From PLA3 sp964592235 (GTDB lineage: Bacteria; Planctomycetota; Phycisphaerae; UBA1845; UTPLA1), in NCBI GenBank assembly GCA_964592235.1, contig CAZQCF010000010.1, positions 1 to 64,000 on the forward strand: a DNA stretch of 64,000 bases. Direction: 5' to 3'. The translations under genes and the position numbers were made by a program. This document shows positions 63,294 to 64,000 of the stretch, piece after piece. Numbering within the stretch: the first letter of the stretch is position 1; each line of letters begins with the position of its first letter. The notes beneath the pieces are model-generated. The model saw only the letters and a program-made list of their open reading frames with translations. It was not told the origin of the DNA and did not search any database.

Positions 63294-64000
63294 ATGCGTA
63301 CCTATCGTTTGGGATTGAGCGGTGTCGTCGCGGCTTGGGTCATTTACAACAGCCTGGTCGGCGCGGGGTTATCGGTGCGGGCCGAGGAGCGCGCGGGCAA
63401 GTCGGACGTTGCCCGGCGCGAGGTCGGCGAAGTCATTCTCGAAAATGTGCCCGAGATTCCGGCCGCCCTGCGCGATCGCATGAATCAGTATCTGAACATG
63501 CGCGCCGCGGGAATTCTCGATTTCGAGGAATCGACCGGCGCGATTCTCATCTCCACGCGCTTCGGCAACACCGACCAACTGCACATCGTCGATGCACCGA
63601 TGGGCGCGCGGCGGCAGATCACCTTTTTCGATGAGCCGGTGCGAAGCGGCGCCTTCGTGCCGGGCAGCAAGGGCCGCAAGCTGTTCTACATGATGGACAA
63701 GGGCGGCTCGGAATATAACCAGATTTACCTGCTCAACCTCGACGACGGCACCAGCCGCATGCTGACCGACGGCAAGAGCCGCAACGAAGCGCTCACTGTC
63801 TCGCACGACGGCTCGCGCATCGCCTTTGCCAGCTCCCTCCGGAACGGAAAAGATACGGACATCTATCTCGCCGACTCGCCCGATTACAAACCGCGCCTGG
63901 CCATCGAAGCCGCCGGCGCGTACTACCCCATCACGTTCAGCCCCGACGCCAAGCAGATCTCCTTCATCGAATACATCTCCGAGAAGGTCGCCTACATCCA
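63294..64000 (+). CDS. S9-type (prolyl oligopeptidase-like) peptidase, N-terminal part
   Basis: An ATG at 63294 behind GAGGA opens a frame that runs off the window, so only about 235 residues are seen. It begins with a signal sequence (LGLSGVVAAWVIYNSLVGAGLSVRAEE). WD40/TolB-like propeller repeats follow (YNQIYLLNLDDGTSRMLTDGKS, NEALTVSHDGSRIAFASSLRNG, YYPITFSPDAKQISFIEYIS), the usual N-terminal half of secreted S9-family peptidases. The catalytic domain, if present, is beyond the edge, so a TolB-like propeller protein remains possible. Confidence 0.8.
   Translation, partial: MRTYRLGLSGVVAAWVIYNSLVGAGLSVRAEERAGKSDVARREVGEVILENVPEIPAALRDRMNQYLNMRAAGILDFEESTGAILISTRFGNTDQLHIVDAPMGARRQITFFDEPVRSGAFVPGSKGRKLFYMMDKGGSEYNQIYLLNLDDGTSRMLTDGKSRNEALTVSHDGSRIAFASSLRNGKDTDIYLADSPDYKPRLAIEAAGAYYPITFSPDAKQISFIEYISEKVAYI

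Overview
The window looks like chromosomal DNA from a GC-rich planctomycete, perhaps near the Phycisphaerae. The pointers are many secreted or lipid-anchored proteins with no recognisable family, a PEP-CTERM protein, a dockerin-like calcium-loop protein, a solitary RDD protein, zinc-ribbon membrane proteins and a TMTC-like TPR membrane protein, set among ordinary single-copy housekeeping genes. This placement is inference from gene content; there is no rRNA in the window. I see no insertion sequence, prophage or CRISPR array. Coding density is high on both strands.

Left part (1-15 kb). The left edge holds the tail of a TPR-like protein and then about 0.9 kb without a recognisable gene. A near-consensus promoter follows, driving tandem lipoprotein genes: two close paralogues with a terminator between them, then a third, unrelated lipoprotein. 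aroA comes next. A large secreted HEAT-repeat protein and a secreted helical protein are transcribed divergently. A run of minus-strand genes (zinc-ribbon membrane protein, HupE/UreJ-like protein, tRNA-Arg, cysteine-repeat lipoprotein, dockerin-like protein) follows.

Middle (15-35 kb). glmS is followed by a four-domain persulfide enzyme (CoA-disulfide reductase, rhodanese, TusA, DsrE) downstream of an ArsR-type repressor. The repressor promoter is consensus, and a palindrome fills the space between its -35 and -10. Next come a PfkB kinase, ThpR, an RDD/lipoprotein/coaD run, a MacAB-type efflux operon and alanine dehydrogenase. A histidine kinase and an NtrC-type regulator follow, separated by two tandem hairpins, and then an orphan FliN-like protein.

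Right part (35-64 kb). A carbohydrate/envelope stretch (UDP-xylose synthase, FAD/FeS oxidoreductase, methyltransferase, polysaccharide deacetylase, PEP-CTERM protein, TMTC-like protein) leads into uvrB, a heme oxygenase, proC and lon. An SRP RNA lies just ahead of dnaX-ybaB-recR. A DUF4258/YgiT pair resembling a toxin-antitoxin module follows, then a DUF58/VWA pair, clpS, a PQQ-propeller protein, two secreted Ala/Ser/Gly-rich repeat proteins, and the start of an S9-type peptidase that runs off the window.

The items most worth a second look are the persulfide locus with its operator-in-promoter, a dispersed palindromic repeat with copies near 19.5 kb and 34.5 kb, the tandem hairpins between kinase and regulator, the cysteine-repeat lipoprotein, and the paralogous lipoprotein and repeat-protein families.
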